Shown: positions 1 through 12,548, counted from the first letter of the stretch. The stretch: 64,000 bases of DNA from Bimuria novae-zelandiae CBS 107.79 (GCA_010015655.1 ML976774.1:4465-68464), one strand, 5' to 3'. The notes: a model not told the origin generated them from the letters alone. Program-made: numbers and translations.

Positions 1-1780
1 TGTTTCTCGTCCGCTAGGAGAACAATCACGTGCGATCGCAATTCATTATCGCCAGCCGTCGTCGAAGCTCTACAACTGCAGAAGAACTGGCTCACGAGAG
101 ACGCCGTATCGAGTCACCTCACGGCGTTGTCAAAACACGTCGTCAAGAAGGATGCCGGCCAAAACATCTAGCTAGTGGACAATAGCTAGTTTCTTAACCA
201 CAACACCAACCTGCTTCCTAATTAGGAAAGTTTTATACGAACGTTCGGCCGAACGTTCGTTAGACTGTTCGAAGATGCTCCTGTTCGAGTCGTCTCGAAC
301 GAACGAACATTTGTATGTGGGCCGAACGAACGAACAAGCACCTTGTTCGGATCCTGTTCGATTCGTTGGCAGCGCTGCGCTTTCTCCTGGCTTAGCATTA
401 GAGATCTTCTTCCAGCCATATGCCTTGGTATTGGTAACATGCGTATTCGAGCCAGGATTAAGAATCCATCTATTTAGTAGTGGAGGCCAAAGCATTGGCT
501 TGTTGGTAGCAGCAACCTAAAGTGCACCATACTGAGGCATTGCAGCTGGCTGCTGGCTATTATCGAAAGCAGTGACTTTTGCTAACTTAGTAGGCGTCCT
601 AGTATTGCTTTTGGCTAGCCTGTTCTCTATTTTTTGAAGAACCTTTGCTATAGGTGACTAATTAGCTCGAAGCTTCTAGAACTTCTTCTCGACGTCTTTG
701 TTTGGCCGCCAATTAGCAGGTTGTAAAGCTGTATTGATGTAGTAGTAACTGTCGAATCTATGCTTCTCGCTATATAGGCAGGTTGGTGTCTTCTTCTAAC
801 GCTCATTCTTCTGATCCTTTGACTGATCGGCTGGCTGATTGGCTGGTAGAGCAACACCTAGAGTAGCGAATGTACCTAGTCCTGATGCAATTGGTCGAGT
901 CCGTCGATAGTACGAAGTAAAATCGGCCACTAGATTAGAGATACTAATAAAGTCTTTGCTAGTCTGTTCTGCCATAACAAGCGCTAATAGCTAACTTAAT
1001 GCCTAGCTATCGTCTAGGCCTCTAATTAACAGGATAAAGTCTTCTTGCGCTCGATTGCTATAGACCTCTAGCATGCCTGCTTAGGTTATAAGACGCGTTG
1101 TCTCTATCTAGTCCTAAAACTAGGTGTTAAGGTTCGCCTTTCGTGGTTAATTTTTAAGTGCCTAATAACGTGCTCGGAGTTAAGCATTGCGCTCACCCTG
1201 GCTAGGACAAAGGTGCTTTATTAGAGTTCTTAGTCGCTCATGTGTGCTCGAGCAGTCAGCGATTAGATAAATATGCCGCGATGCAATTGTTCTATTAATC
1301 TGCTCTATAAAGTTTCTAAGAGCCTTCTCTTTCTGCCGCCATTCGGCTAGTGCACTTTGATAGTCCTTTTGCCAAAGCTCGTATCTTCTTAGCTCCTGAT
1401 CTGTGAGGTCTAGGATGGTGACTTCTTTAGTATCTTGATCGCCTGCTGCGCCACCCCCTGTGCCCCTTACGCTCCCTGCTTCGCCACTTACGTCACCACC
1501 TCTTGCAGTTCTTGGCTTATGAAATTCCTTTAGCTTAAGCCTTTTAGGCTTCTCTGTCTCTAACTTAGAGACTTCTTCGTGGCTCAGCGATAGATTGACG
1601 TATTCCTAGATATGGTTCCTGACTGCGTAGTCCTTTCTGAGGAATATCCATTTTGACTAATCCTCTAGTTTATTAAATATAACGGTCTCTTTCGTAATTA
1701 GCGGGTCTAATTTAGTCGCTATCCTTGCGAGATGCGGCGTCCGTATTCTATACAGCGTCTATATTCTATACAACGTTAAT
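1..1780 (-). mobile_element. Ty1/copia retrotransposon remnant, gag and protease part, cut by the window edge
   Basis: Read on the minus strand from about 1,720 downwards, conceptual translation gives a copia-type gag followed by a protease segment, with many in-frame stops. The gag resembles that of the complete element at 4,000-9,583 (a 'DW..W' opening, then a long charged helical part). The protease segment (about 480-170) contains WILNPGSNTH, where the family has WILDSG. The catalytic Asp is therefore Asn, which fits a G-to-A (RIP-type) change. The rest of the polyprotein lies beyond base 1. The element is dead and is oriented opposite to the two retroelements that follow. The right boundary is approximate; the AT-rich stretch at 1,720-2,070 may hold its LTR, but I could not delimit it. 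Confidence 0.7.
237..365. repeat. Palindrome and cluster of GTTCG/CGAAC motifs
   Basis: Bases 237-260 form a perfect 24-bp palindrome centred on GGCC (ACGAACGTTCGG and its reverse complement). The next 100 bases carry many further copies of CGAAC or GTTCG in both orientations. The cluster lies inside the protease part of the copia remnant and is unlike its surroundings. It may be a small inserted hairpin-forming repeat. Confidence 0.75.
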
Positions 1781-2069
1781 TCTCTAATAACGAGGTCCTA
1801 ACTAGCGCTAATCCTAGACGATTTACGTCTCTTAACTAATTGTCTAGTGACAACGAGGTCCTAACTTAACGACGTAACAACTGACTAGGTCTGCAAAGAT
1901 AGACCCTAGTACAATACCCTATGAACGTAGCGATTGTTAAAGGCTTCTAGGCTCATAACTGTGAGGAAGGGAAGAGCTGCGTTCATTCCTCTACAGTAGA
2001 AGTATTCTACGTATATATACACACTCTGGATCCACCCAAGAGTCTTGGCATAGAACCTGATAGAATCGT

Positions 2070-3680
2070 ACCGTAACACTTATTAATAAAGTTATACGCC
2101 CCACGACCGCACCCTAGGACTACTTAAGCTACTACTAATACTAGAGTAAGTATAGCAAGACGTTTTAATAGACTTTAAGTTATTTCTACCCGACAAGAAA
2201 GGGTACGATAACGCCTTTATTATAGTTAACTACCTAAGCAAGCGCTACTTCTCACTACCCTGCCACAAGACAACCACGGCGGAACAGGCTACAGATATGT
2301 ACTATCGCTACATCTAGCGCGTGTACGGCCTACCCAAGTCTATTGTCTCTAATCGAGGCCCGCAGTTTATCTTAGCATTTATAAACAAGCTATGCTAACT
2401 TGTAGGCGTTAAGTAAAAGCTCTTAATAGCTTATTATCCTTAAACTAATAGTAACATAGAAATTATAAACTAATACCTTAACTAGCGCCTTCGCCCATTT
2501 ATTAACTACTACTAGGATAACTAGTCTAACCTACTACCCTGCATGGACTAGGCTTAGGCTATACTGCCTCATGAGACTACAGGCCTCTCGCCATACGAGA
2601 TCGAGTTCGGACATCAGCCTACACACCACTAGGACTAGGAAAAGCGGATAAAGACCTCGCCCACAGCCTATAAGCAGATATCCTAAGAGGAAGCGCAGAA
2701 CTACGCAAAGGTTTAATATAACGCTATAAAGCGGGCTATAGAGATAGCTTAAAGAGGGATTATTTATGCCTAAGAGTAATAAGCACGTTAAGCAAACAAG
2801 AAGTAATATAAGCTAGATTTTAGAGTAGGTAATTAAGTCTATATCACGCCAAGAGGCTTTACAACTAACTAGCCTAGTTAGAAGCTTAACTAGCAGATAT
2901 ACGGGCCCTACCTAATTATTACTATAAAAGGACACTCTTACTAAGTTAAGCTTTCGCCGTACATGCACATGCATAATATCTTCTATATAGACCGCCTATA
3001 AAAAGCCACTATAGACACACTGCCAGGATAGATAGAGCCAGAAGGGGAGCTAATAGAGGTTAACAGCAACCTAGAATAGCAAGTAGAGGAGATCCTTAAT
3101 AGCTATATCTACTAAGGACGTTTATAATACAAAGTCTCCTAGACTGCCTATAATCTTAACCCTACCTAGTACAACGCCCGAGGCTTTGTTAGGGCACTAT
3201 ATAAGGTAAAGGAGTATTATAACGTATACCTAGATAAAGCAGGGCTACTATTATAACTAGACATCTGGCTACGAGCGTATAAGGCCAGCACCTATTTAGA
3301 GATAACAAAGGAAGATAACAAAGCTATAGTTATACTAGTATAAGGCAAGACACGAAGGAGGTAATATAACAGACTTAAAGGACTACGCCCACCTTAGAGG
3401 GGGGTGATATAATAGCCTAGCATGCTGGCAGGACACATGACCTCGCGTAAGAGGCGCGACTGCCTCACGCCTAGGTGCAGCTGCCTCACGCCTGGGCGCA
3501 GCTGCCCACGCACCCAGTGTAGCTATCTCAGATAGATAGATGTTCCGTGCCGAGCGGCAGCGCATAAAAGCGCCGCAGGCCTGTGTACCTACAGTCTCCT
3601 CATCTTAGTGTAGCTGAAATAGAGCCAACCTACCTCATCTACTCTCTTAATGCAGGAGCCTGTGCCCGTCCTCACATTTA
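2070..3680 (+). mobile_element. Ty3/gypsy retrotransposon remnant, integrase and chromodomain end
   Basis: Plus-strand translation gives the 3' end of a chromovirus-type pol with many stops. In order it shows a linker (LLQPLPIPE-like), an integrase core (DFKLFLPDKKGYDNAFI, then VYGLPKSIVSNRGPQF), the late integrase segment with TTGLSPYEIEFGHQP, and a C-terminal chromodomain-like part around VEEILNSY. Stops fall where the family has Trp or Gln, for example in the Trp of 'IWRVYGLP'. That is the pattern expected from CpA-to-TpA mutation. Protease, reverse transcriptase and RNase H are absent upstream, so the copy is truncated. Confidence 0.8.
3405..3676 (+). repeat. Probable 3' LTR of the gypsy remnant
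   Basis: A purine tract (AGAGGGGGGTGATAT) directly follows the end of the pol frame and looks like a polypurine tract plus LTR start. The stretch is GC-richer than its surroundings, has a TATA-like CATAAAAG at about 3,564, and could end at CCTCACA. No second copy is present in the window, so both ends are tentative. Confidence 0.4.
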
Positions 3681-3999
3681 GAGAGCAGATTAAGCTCTAC
3701 GTAATAACTACTAATTAGCACTAGATAATTCTTAGATAGTTTTAGATATATAAGTATTAAGTAAGGCTAAATTATAATATAAAATAGCTAAAATTTATAG
3801 CTAAACGCTACTAGGACTACTATATATATAAAGGTAGTAACTCTAGCGCTAGATTAAAAAGCTTCTCTACTATAAAAAGTAATAATATAACTAGCAATAG
3901 TAAGGCGTAAAGAACCCCTCTACTCTAGATCTAAAAGCTTACTTTAATATAAAAAGCGTAATATAATAACTAGCGTAAATTATTATACTAATAGTTATA
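3677..3999. other. AT-rich RIP-like sequence, no gene seen
   Basis: Very rich in TA dinucleotides, with no open frame of useful length. It may be degraded retroelement sequence. It served as the target of the copia insertion: bases 3,995-3,999 (TTATA) are duplicated after base 9,583. Confidence 0.6.
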
Positions 4000-4148
4000 T
4001 GTAAGCAGCCTAGGGCTATGTCACATGACGACACTAGTCTCATGAGTCAGCTCGATCACTATAAACGAGCCTCTGATCACTCCATGTACACACACACACA
4101 GAACACACACAATACACTACCTTTATACATACCACCCACCTGCTTACA
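4000..4148 (+). repeat. 5' LTR of copia element
   Basis: 149 bp, starting TGTAAGCAG and ending CTGCTTACA. The ends form a short inverted repeat. Contains a CA-repeat and a possible TATA signal (ACTATAAACG). Compared base by base with 9,435-9,583, I found no difference. Confidence 0.95.
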
Positions 4149-4163
4149 GTTATGAGCCCGGCC
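4149..4163 (+). promoter_or_regulatory. Primer-binding site, initiator-tRNA half-molecule type
   Basis: Immediately after the 5' LTR the sequence reads GTTATGAGCCCGGCC. This is the complement of the anticodon arm of initiator tRNA-Met (GGGCTCATAAC), not of its 3' acceptor end. Drosophila copia is known to prime from the 5' half of initiator tRNA cut in the anticodon loop. The match suggests the same mechanism here. Confidence 0.75.
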
Positions 4164-4242
4164 TAATCCGCACTCATATACATACATTAACTCCCTACCT
4201 ACCTACCTATCGATCGAACCTACTCTATAGAGCGATCTCGCC

Positions 4243-7200
4243 ATGTCAAAGGCTATCTCGTCGATCATCCTTCAAGGGCCACACAACTGGGAACTATGGA
4301 TCTATACTGTTAAAAGGCTCGCAGAGGCTGGAGACGTATGGGGATATATCAATCCAGACCTGCCACATCCGTCGACACTAAACAAGCCTCTACAACCTAC
4401 ACAGATCCATGCTGCCAACGACGACGGATCACTAGCAACAGAACCTACCCCTGAAGCTCGAGCGCAGTATAATCAAGACATAAGTCTCTACTATAGAGAG
4501 CTTAAAGAATATAGGCGAACTAAAGATAAGATTAGGCAGATTAAAGCGCATGTAGCTAATATAATTACGCAGGACCTAGTCTATTAAATTAAGGACTAAG
4601 AGTCCCTCCACGATCAGCTTAAGACTCTACAGGAGCTCTACAGTCCCACAACAGCTAATCGAGAATATTAGGTCCAGAAAGTATATAACACCGCCAAAGT
4701 TCTACACGCTCGCAGAGAGAACCTCAAAGATTAGTGCAGCATATTCCTTGCTGCCTACAACAGGGCCAAACAACTCCAGCTACCAGAGACGCATGGCTAC
4801 AGACCACACAAGGATCTCATACGAGCCATCAAACAGATTAATCCTAGATACGCTACTACTATCGCGATTACTATATTCAACGCAGAAGCAAGCTCCCACA
4901 ACAACTCTATGTAGCTAACATTACCTAATCTACTAGCTAGTTATTTACGCTACTATCGCATAACTATAATAAAATTAACCGCCTAGAGTGGAGCATTTGC
5001 AGCTACATTAAATTAAGAAGAGTCTCCGTATAAACAAAACAGTAGAAAGAGATCTCGCCAGGACAAGCCATTAAAGCTATTAAAACCATGCCTCTGTGGA
5101 GACCTACACTACTGGGGACAGTGTCCGTACATCGACACCTCACTACGCAAAGGAGGATTTGTTAAAGACCCTAAAAAAGCCAAGAAAATAGCAGAGTTTA
5201 AAGCTAAGGATAAGAACGGCATATTAAACAAAATTTAGGAGAAGAATTAACGCTATAAAAAGTAAAAGACCTACAAGAGCCATATAGCAGAACCTAATTT
5301 AATAGAAATTGACGCAGGCGATGCACCTACAAGCAACCTTCTAAATAAGGTATATGCTATCTACTTATCGGCATTTAACAATCAGCTAGCGCACTAAAAC
5401 TTCCCGCTTCTCCACTTATAGACGCTGGACCCCGCTACTGATATCCACATCTGTAACAATCCGACCGAGTTCCAATGGAAAGCTCCTGCATCACCTAACG
5501 ATATCGTACTTGCAGGCGGCACTGAGATGACTATCCAGGCATGGGGAGAAGTCGAGATACCTCTATCAACACCACAAGGACAAAAGAAAACAAAGCTCAA
5601 GAGTGTAGCCTTAATCCCTAGCTTTTTCACAAGCCTAGTCTCTCTAGCCCGGCTATCATCGTCAAACGTCCATTTCAACTCTGGCAGAAATGCACTATAT
5701 TAATCTAACTTATTAGGCTTACGAGTAGAAGACATCGCCACCCTCACTAGACTAGGTAGACACTAGCTAGTAGTCTATCGAACTAAACCTCCATCTACTT
5801 AATCCGCTTAGGCTCAGGCTTTTGCGACCTATTAACGTTAGCTATAATACTTTGCTTTACTGCCTAGACCAAGATCACTCAGCAAGTCTTAGCTCTGTAT
5901 ACTAATAAGACATCTAAGTAGTGACGCTATTAATTAACTGTAGAATCACGTAATAGGCATACAGCTATCTACTAGATCTGCTCTTTAAATAATCGACTAC
6001 AAAGAATGCCTACAAAGCAAAGCACATCAAATCATCTCACGGCGAAATAGCTATAAGATTAGAGCTATAAGAGCCTTTAAAACTATTACTATTGATCTTA
6101 TTAAGCTTGATGCAAGAGCCTATAATGGCGACTAATACGTCTTCCATGGGTTTAATCTATTCTCGAAATTCCATTTCGTCTATACAATACCTAGACGGGA
6201 CAAGCTTATGCTCCTGTCTATCATCAGACGACTAGATCGAACAATTAAACGAGAATTCAACATAACTGTCACCTTTCTCATCGCTAACGACGAGCGAGGA
6301 TATGGCCTGACAGACGACTCTGCTAGAGACTATTGTCAGAGAGAAGGTATCAAGCTACTAATTAGAGCTCCACACACTAAGGAGTAAAACGGATTAGTAG
6401 AGCGCTCTAGCAGAAGTCTTATTAAGAAAAGTTGTTTAATAAAGATTACTTTAAACCTACTTCTAACACTTGGCTCTAAAATCTACTCTATAGCAGTATA
6501 CCTGCTTAATCGCACACCCACGCGATTACTAGGCTAGAAAACACTATTCGAAATTACCTATAGTAAGAAACCATTAATTACTTACCTACGCCTTTATAGC
6601 TGCCGAGCATATGTACTGCGCAAGTAGATACCACGCACAGACAAGCTTAGTCCTTAAGCACTAGTAGGATATCTAGTTAGCTACGACTTATTAAATATCT
6701 ACTAGATCTAGATGCCTAAGGCGAGAAGTCGAGCACATAGAGGCAAAGTAATTCGTGTAAAAGACGTTACCTTTAGAGAAGACCTCTTCTATTAACTACA
6801 CGATAAAATAGATCCTCTCCTATAAGGCTCTAAGCTAGAGCAATTCGCTTACAAGTATTAACTACCTTTAATACGCAGCTAAGACAGCTCTATAAAAGAT
6901 TTATTAGAAGACGAGCTTACGTTAGATCTAGACTAGTCTAGCTAGACTGCTGCTTCTACAGAACAAAGCCAATTAACGCAAAAAGAAATAATAACCCTAC
7001 ATTAAACTAGAAGTTATAATCTGCAGCTTTTAACACTAAGTTAAATAAAGACTACTAAGGTTTATAGCAGCTTATAGGGCTCGCCTCATGACTACTCACC
7101 GCGCTTACTATCAGCTACGCTAGCTAGCCTACCTGTAATACCTACATCCTTAAGAAAGCGCAAGCGTCAAACATTAGACTCTATTTTACAAACAGACTTA

Positions 7201-8720
7201 AACTAAGTAGAGAATCGAGAACTAATTAATAGCAACCTTCGTCAGTCTTACATACTACCTAAAGGGTTAATAAGATCTAGAAAGCTATCTCAGAAGAGTA
7301 GCAGCTTCTTTATTAACACATACTAGTTAGCATACGTAGCAGCCTCAGCTACAGCATTAAAAACACGATTTTACTACACCGAGCTACCTCCTGAGCCGCG
7401 TCTCTACAGAGATGTGATGAGGATGCCATCTCCACACAAGGAAGGCTTTCTCCAGGCGATGCAACAAGAGATCAGCAACGTAAAACGAAAAGGCACGTAC
7501 GAGAGGATTACTTGGCAGGAGTTAAATCTACAAGACTAAGAAGTTCTCCCGTTAATATAGGTCTTTAAGTTCAAGCTTAATAATTAAGGATACCTTACGA
7601 AATACAAAGCGCGCATCTGTGTACGAGGCGATCTATAGACAACTACTAAAGATACCTATATAGCTACTTTAGCAGTTTGAATATTCCGAGCTCTAGTTAC
7701 TATAGCGGCCTACTTTAATATAGAGATCTATTAGTATAATGCTATTAACGCATTTACAAACGCTCAGCTTGTAACACTAGTCTATTATTATTCACTAGAA
7801 GGATTCTCTAATCCTAATTATTTATAGAAACTACGTCGAGCTCTATACGGCCTAAAGACCTCGCCACTACTCTAGTATCAAGAGCTCACCAAGACGCTCT
7901 CTAAACTAGGACTACACGAAGTTAAAGATGCTCCTTATCTATAGAAGAATAACAAGCTTCTAGTCTTCTTCTATATAGACAACATCGTCGTACTCTGCCT
8001 ACCAGCCCACAAAGCTACACTACATGAATTCGAACAGAAGCTCCTGCATCGATATAAGATTCGATCTCTAGGAGAGCTTTAAACGTTCTATAGCATTCAA
8101 ACGCATAGAGACCGTAAGAATAGCTCTATCTAGTTATTATAAACTTTATATATCAAGAAGCTTGCACAGAAGTTTCCTCCATTAAAGCTATATACGAAGT
8201 TGCCAGCTACACTACTACCTCTAGAAGAGTTATTACCATCAGAGGATCAAGCAAATAACTTCACCAAGCACAGATATACCTAGCTTGTAGGATCTATAAG
8301 ATATGTAGCTAGAGCTACCCGACCTAATATCTCAAAAGCTTACTTAAAACTAGCTAAGTTTCTTACAAATCTATCTTTACGTCATCTCGACGCAGCATAC
8401 TAGATAATCGCCTACTTACTAGAAACTAAAGATTAAGCGCTCTACTATACCGCTTCTATCTTAAACAAATTAGTCTATATAGCTAACTAACCTTAACCTA
8501 AGTTCTTTAGAGCAACAGATGCATTATACGCTAATAATAAAATTACACGCAAGAGCTTACAAGGCTATATCTTCTTTCTATTTGGCGGACCTGTAGACTG
8601 GAAAGCAACACTCCAACGCTATATTACAAAGTTAACTACAGAAGCAGAGCTAGTCGCCGCATCGTCTACAGGCACTAAACTAATCTAGTAGTAGAGAGTC
8701 TTTAAACAAATTGGCTTTAA
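4243..8720 (+). pseudogene. RIP-degraded copia polyprotein (gag-PR-INT-RT-RH)
   Basis: The frame opens at the ATG at 4,243 and runs 114 codons (gag start, with NWELWIYTVKRL and VWGYINPDLP) before the first stop. After that, homology continues through many stops. The gag zinc-knuckle region shows CLCGDLHYWGQC. Integrase follows at about 6,080-6,800 (APHTKE.NGLVERSSRSL). Reverse transcriptase lies at about 7,400-8,100, with LYGLKTSP and FFYIDNIVVLC, where the second Asp of the YVDD-type motif is Asn. RNase H begins around 8,500 (RATDALY..) and reaches AELVAASS. Most stops replace Trp or Gln. No function is possible from this copy. Confidence 0.9.
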
Positions 8721-9424
8721 TCTAGATCATGAACGTCTTTTATACTGTAATAATTAGCAAACTATCCAACTTCTCACCTCTACTACGCCTCGTCTTAAGA
8801 CTACTGTACGGCACGTCGATATCCATCATCACTAGCTTCGACAAGAAGCTTAATCCAATAATATTAACCTCTTATACATCTAAACAACCTGTTAACTAGC
8901 TAATGGCCTCACCAAGCTACTGCCTAGACAGAAACATGAAAACTGGGTTTCTCTTCTTCATTTTCAACCTTTTCCTTCAAGCAAATGAGCTTCCCTACTG
9001 TATAGTACTCTTCCTGGTTTTTCCCATGTGGTTTTTACAGGTTTAACGAGGCTATACATTTACCCAGTTCTATCCTGTTCCCCTTATACTGTACTCAACT
9101 TCATACTATATTTCACATTATACACAGAGCAAACATGCTCGCATCATGTATCAAGCTCCACCTGCAAGGCTCATCAACCTCAGCACAGAACGCGAAGCAA
9201 TTAGGATCTTAGTACTAGCTCTAGGAGACGTCCTACTACTAGGGACGCCTGTAGTATAGAGCAAGATCCACCTACACTGCGACGGCGGACGGCTACCCAC
9301 CTGGGACTGCACTAATACTCAGACTGGCACAAAAAGCTAGCTTCTCGACCCCAAGATGCAGCTGCCCCACAAAGGCAGAGGGGGAACTATAGCCAAAATC
9401 AGCTTCAAACATGCGTTCAAACCT

Positions 9425-9434
9425 AAAGGGGGTG
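9425..9434 (+). promoter_or_regulatory. Polypurine tract of copia element
   Basis: AAAGGGGGTG directly precedes the 3' LTR. A purine run in this position primes plus-strand DNA synthesis in LTR retrotransposons. Confidence 0.8.
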
Positions 9435-9583
9435 TGTAAGCAGCCTAGGGCTATGTCACATGACGACACTAGTCTCATGAGTCAGCTCGATCACTATAAA
9501 CGAGCCTCTGATCACTCCATGTACACACACACACAGAACACACACAATACACTACCTTTATACATACCACCCACCTGCTTACA
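9435..9583 (+). repeat. 3' LTR of copia element
   Basis: 149 bp, identical by eye to 4,000-4,148, and followed by the target duplication TTATA at 9,584-9,588. Confidence 0.95.
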
Positions 9584-10430
9584 TTATAAGAGTAGGAGCT
9601 AACGCCTATTAGTAGCCTTAATAAAGCTTTTATAATTAATAGTCTAGAGGAATCACCTTAGGATAATACGTTAGATAATAACGTACCTTATGTAATGAGG
9701 TAAGCGCCCCGCTTACTAAGCCAATACTATGTGACTTCCTCACCTGCACCAAAAGGTACGCACGAGAATACTTAAGCCAAGTATTACTCGTATAGTATAA
9801 TATATATAGGATATGCTAGGGTCAGCCACTAGCGCTAGTGTTTGATCCTAGCCTAGCCGGAACCTCTATAAGCGAGAGAAGGCCACGTGTTCGACCGTGC
9901 CTACCTCGTTATAAAGGGTGTTTAAGATATTAAATTCTAAAGGAGTAGCTAGTTCTAAAGGACTAGGGTTAGTTCTTAGATAAAAGTATTAGTAATATAA
10001 GTAAGAGGTGTAATAATAGCTTGCGCTTATTACTAGGACATTAGTATTAAAAGTATATATAGTATAATTAAATTAATAAGGTTACTTCTTAGATCTAAAT
10101 AATAGATTAATAAACAGGTTAAACACGATAGTAAAGGTTCCTATTGCGTTCCTATATACATGACTAGTTCCATGAATCCCATAAGTCCCATAAGTCCCAA
10201 AGTCCCATGTGCCAAGATACTTCTAGGACGCCCGATATTTCTGGGACGCGTGACTAAGTCACGTGATTCGTGGCTGAGTCAGGAATCTTGGCTGGTCGCA
10301 CGGATAAGTGTCCTTGCCCCGTCCCGCGTCATGTTGGGGTTTTAACGGATCCTAACATAATAATTACCTGCACTATTAAGGGCTATAGTCTATACTTAGT
10401 AGGCCTTTTAAGATTAATTAGCATGCCTTA
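9584..10430. other. AT-rich interelement DNA, no gene seen
   Basis: No credible coding frame. At about 10,166-10,206 there is a short direct repeat of 'CCATAAGTC'-like units. At about 10,249-10,290 there is a pair of GTGACTAAGTCACGTGA-type imperfect palindromes. The 9,700-9,900 stretch is GC-richer and may be part of an LTR or MITE I could not delimit. Confidence 0.5.
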
Positions 10431-10475
10431 CTATATCTGTGCGCGTAATGCGCACATTCGCGTAATACGCCACCC
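10431..10475 (+). repeat. Left terminal inverted repeat of the Fot1-like element
   Basis: Begins CTATATCTGTGCGCG after TA. It pairs with 12,504-12,548 over 45 bp with four mismatches. It contains an internal near-palindrome, TGCGCGTAATGCGCA. Confidence 0.85.
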
Positions 10476-12503
10476 CTAAAAAATCACTTAATCTTTACAA
10501 CCTCATAACTTAACTAATACAGATTAAATTAACAAGGTAATTAAAGAAATTAAATTTTAAAGACTAAGCAAACCTTTCTCTTATTAAAAAATTATAAAAA
10601 ACAATATTATTATACGCTTAACGTTAACGCGTAGGCATAAGACTATTATAGTACTATATAATACTAAGATCTTTAACCAGCAAAAGCTTACTTTATAACA
10701 AAAGCTAGAGCTTATAAGCTATATAGATAAGCTTATAGCTTATTATTTAGTACCTATAAGGGAGATAGTATAAAATTTTGCATTAGCTTTTATAAAAGAG
10801 CTAGTAAGCAAGAGCTAAATTACCTAATTTCTTAACTACTATAATATCTTAATTACTAATTATTAAAGTACTACAATAGATCGCGATCGCTACTAAGCTA
10901 ATTTAAAGAATAAATATTAACTATTCTTTTAGCTTCTAGCTAAGATTATTAAGAAATATAATATAAAGCCTCGTTACACGTATAATATAGATAAAAAAGG
11001 CTTCCTTATTAGGGTAATTAATAGAAATAAAAGGACCTTTAGTAAAGCTATATAAAACTAAAAGGAAGTCAAAGTAGCCTTTTAAAATAATAATAAAAAG
11101 TAGATAACGTTGTAAGCGTATGTTTAAAATAATAAATTAGCTCTCCCTACTACCCTAATCTTTGCCTCTATAAACTTAGGTCTCTAAGCCTCTTAGGTAG
11201 AAGAAATATAGGTTAGAAAACACTAAGTCCACGTTAGCTTATCTCCCTTAAGATAGACTAATAATGATAATAGCCTAGCTTAGGTTAAGCAGGTATTTAA
11301 TTATTATACTAAAAAAATTGTAATAATTTTATTAACTATTAATCTTTAACAGCCATAGATCCTATATTACTATAAATTTTATTAAGTACTATTACTAGAA
11401 TTAAATTCTTTTCTTTATATTTCCCCCTTACGCAACCCACACGTTATAGCTACTAAATATAATAGTATTTAAGCCTCTCTTATTAGCCTACTTAAAGGCT
11501 CTTATAAAATACCTCTATAATACCTAAGGCCTATTATTAATTAAGAAAGAAGACTTTTTCTTATAATTTTAATAAGCCTAGACTAGCTTCTTTAAAAAAA
11601 AGATAATATTAAGGTCTTTTAAAACTCTTGGAATACTACCTTTTAACCTAAAGGTATTTCTCAAAAAGTTTAAGAAATTAACACTAAAGTAAGATAAGAA
11701 AGTAAGATTTAGCTTATTCTTTAGTAAAGAAGATTAGCTTAAACTATAAAGCTTAATACGCTCTAAAGTAAAGGACTAAAATAATAAAGAGGCTTAAAAG
11801 CTAAGCCGTTTACTCTACTATATATCTATCATAAGCTACTTCACACTAAAGTATAAGGTCTGTCAAAGGCTCTGCTTTCTAAGAAGAAACACTAGAAGAA
11901 AAGCAAGCCTCTAAACCTATAACGACGTAAGGAATACCACAGGAGGGCTGTATACTAGTCTCCTTTTAAAGTTAGGGAGGCTTAGTTCCGTGAAAAGGTT
12001 AAGGAATAAGAAAAATAAAAAGAATAACTTTAAAAAGTAAAGAAAAAGGTAGAAAAAGTAGCTAATAAGCTAAGTAAGCTAAAAAAACGTAATAGAAAAT
12101 CGTATATTAAAAGCTTAATAAAAGAAGGAGAGAAAAAGAATTAATACTAAAAAATAGGCTAAACGCTAGCGTAAGAAAATAAAGAAAGAAAATTCTAAAA
12201 AGGCCATATAAATATCCTAAAAGGGAAAAAGAAAGGCTTTAAAGCCTCCTATAAAGAGGCAGAAGAAACAAGCTCGTGTAAAGGTTACTGCAAAGGCAGA
12301 GAGTAAGGCTCTAAATGCTCTAGCACGCGATCCTCTACCTATAAGTACTACCTAGAATAGCAGGAATAATTTAACTCTTATAGAAATTTAAGTAGTATAT
12401 CTTTTTTATAGTAGTTTATTTAGTGTTTTAATAAATTATTAAAATAATTAAGCTATTATTAATAGCTTTATAACTTAATTTCTACAACTTGGTGATTTAG
12501 TAA

Positions 12504-12548
12504 GGGTGGCGTATTACGCGAATGGGCGTATCACGCGCACAGCTATAG
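12504..12548 (-). repeat. Right terminal inverted repeat of the Fot1-like element
   Basis: Reverse complement of the left repeat with four mismatches; ends CGCGCACAGCTATAG before TA. Confidence 0.85.

Larger units (their letters stand above)
4000..9583 (+). mobile_element. Complete Ty1/copia element with identical LTRs and target-site duplication
   Basis: The element spans 5,584 bp. It has 149-bp LTRs at both ends (TGTAAGCAG..CTGCTTACA) that read as identical, and a 5-bp target duplication TTATA at 3,995-3,999 and 9,584-9,588. A primer-binding site follows the 5' LTR and a polypurine tract precedes the 3' LTR. The interior encodes gag, protease, integrase, reverse transcriptase and RNase H in copia order, but with dozens of stops. 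The combination of perfect LTRs and a wrecked interior is unusual. Confidence 0.95.
10431..12548 (+). mobile_element. Fot1/pogo-type DNA transposon, RIP-degraded
   Basis: A 2,118-bp element flanked by TA (10,429-10,430 and 12,549-12,550), with 45-bp terminal inverted repeats showing four mismatches. The interior is extremely AT-rich. Plus-strand translation still shows a Fot1-like transposase with stops: YTYNIDKKGFLI (first DDE Asp region, at about 10,977), then an RTFSKA-like stretch, and C-terminal lysine-rich sequence at about 12,000-12,300. Length, TA target and protein motifs agree with the Fot1/pogo branch of Tc1-mariner. It is not functional. Confidence 0.85.
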
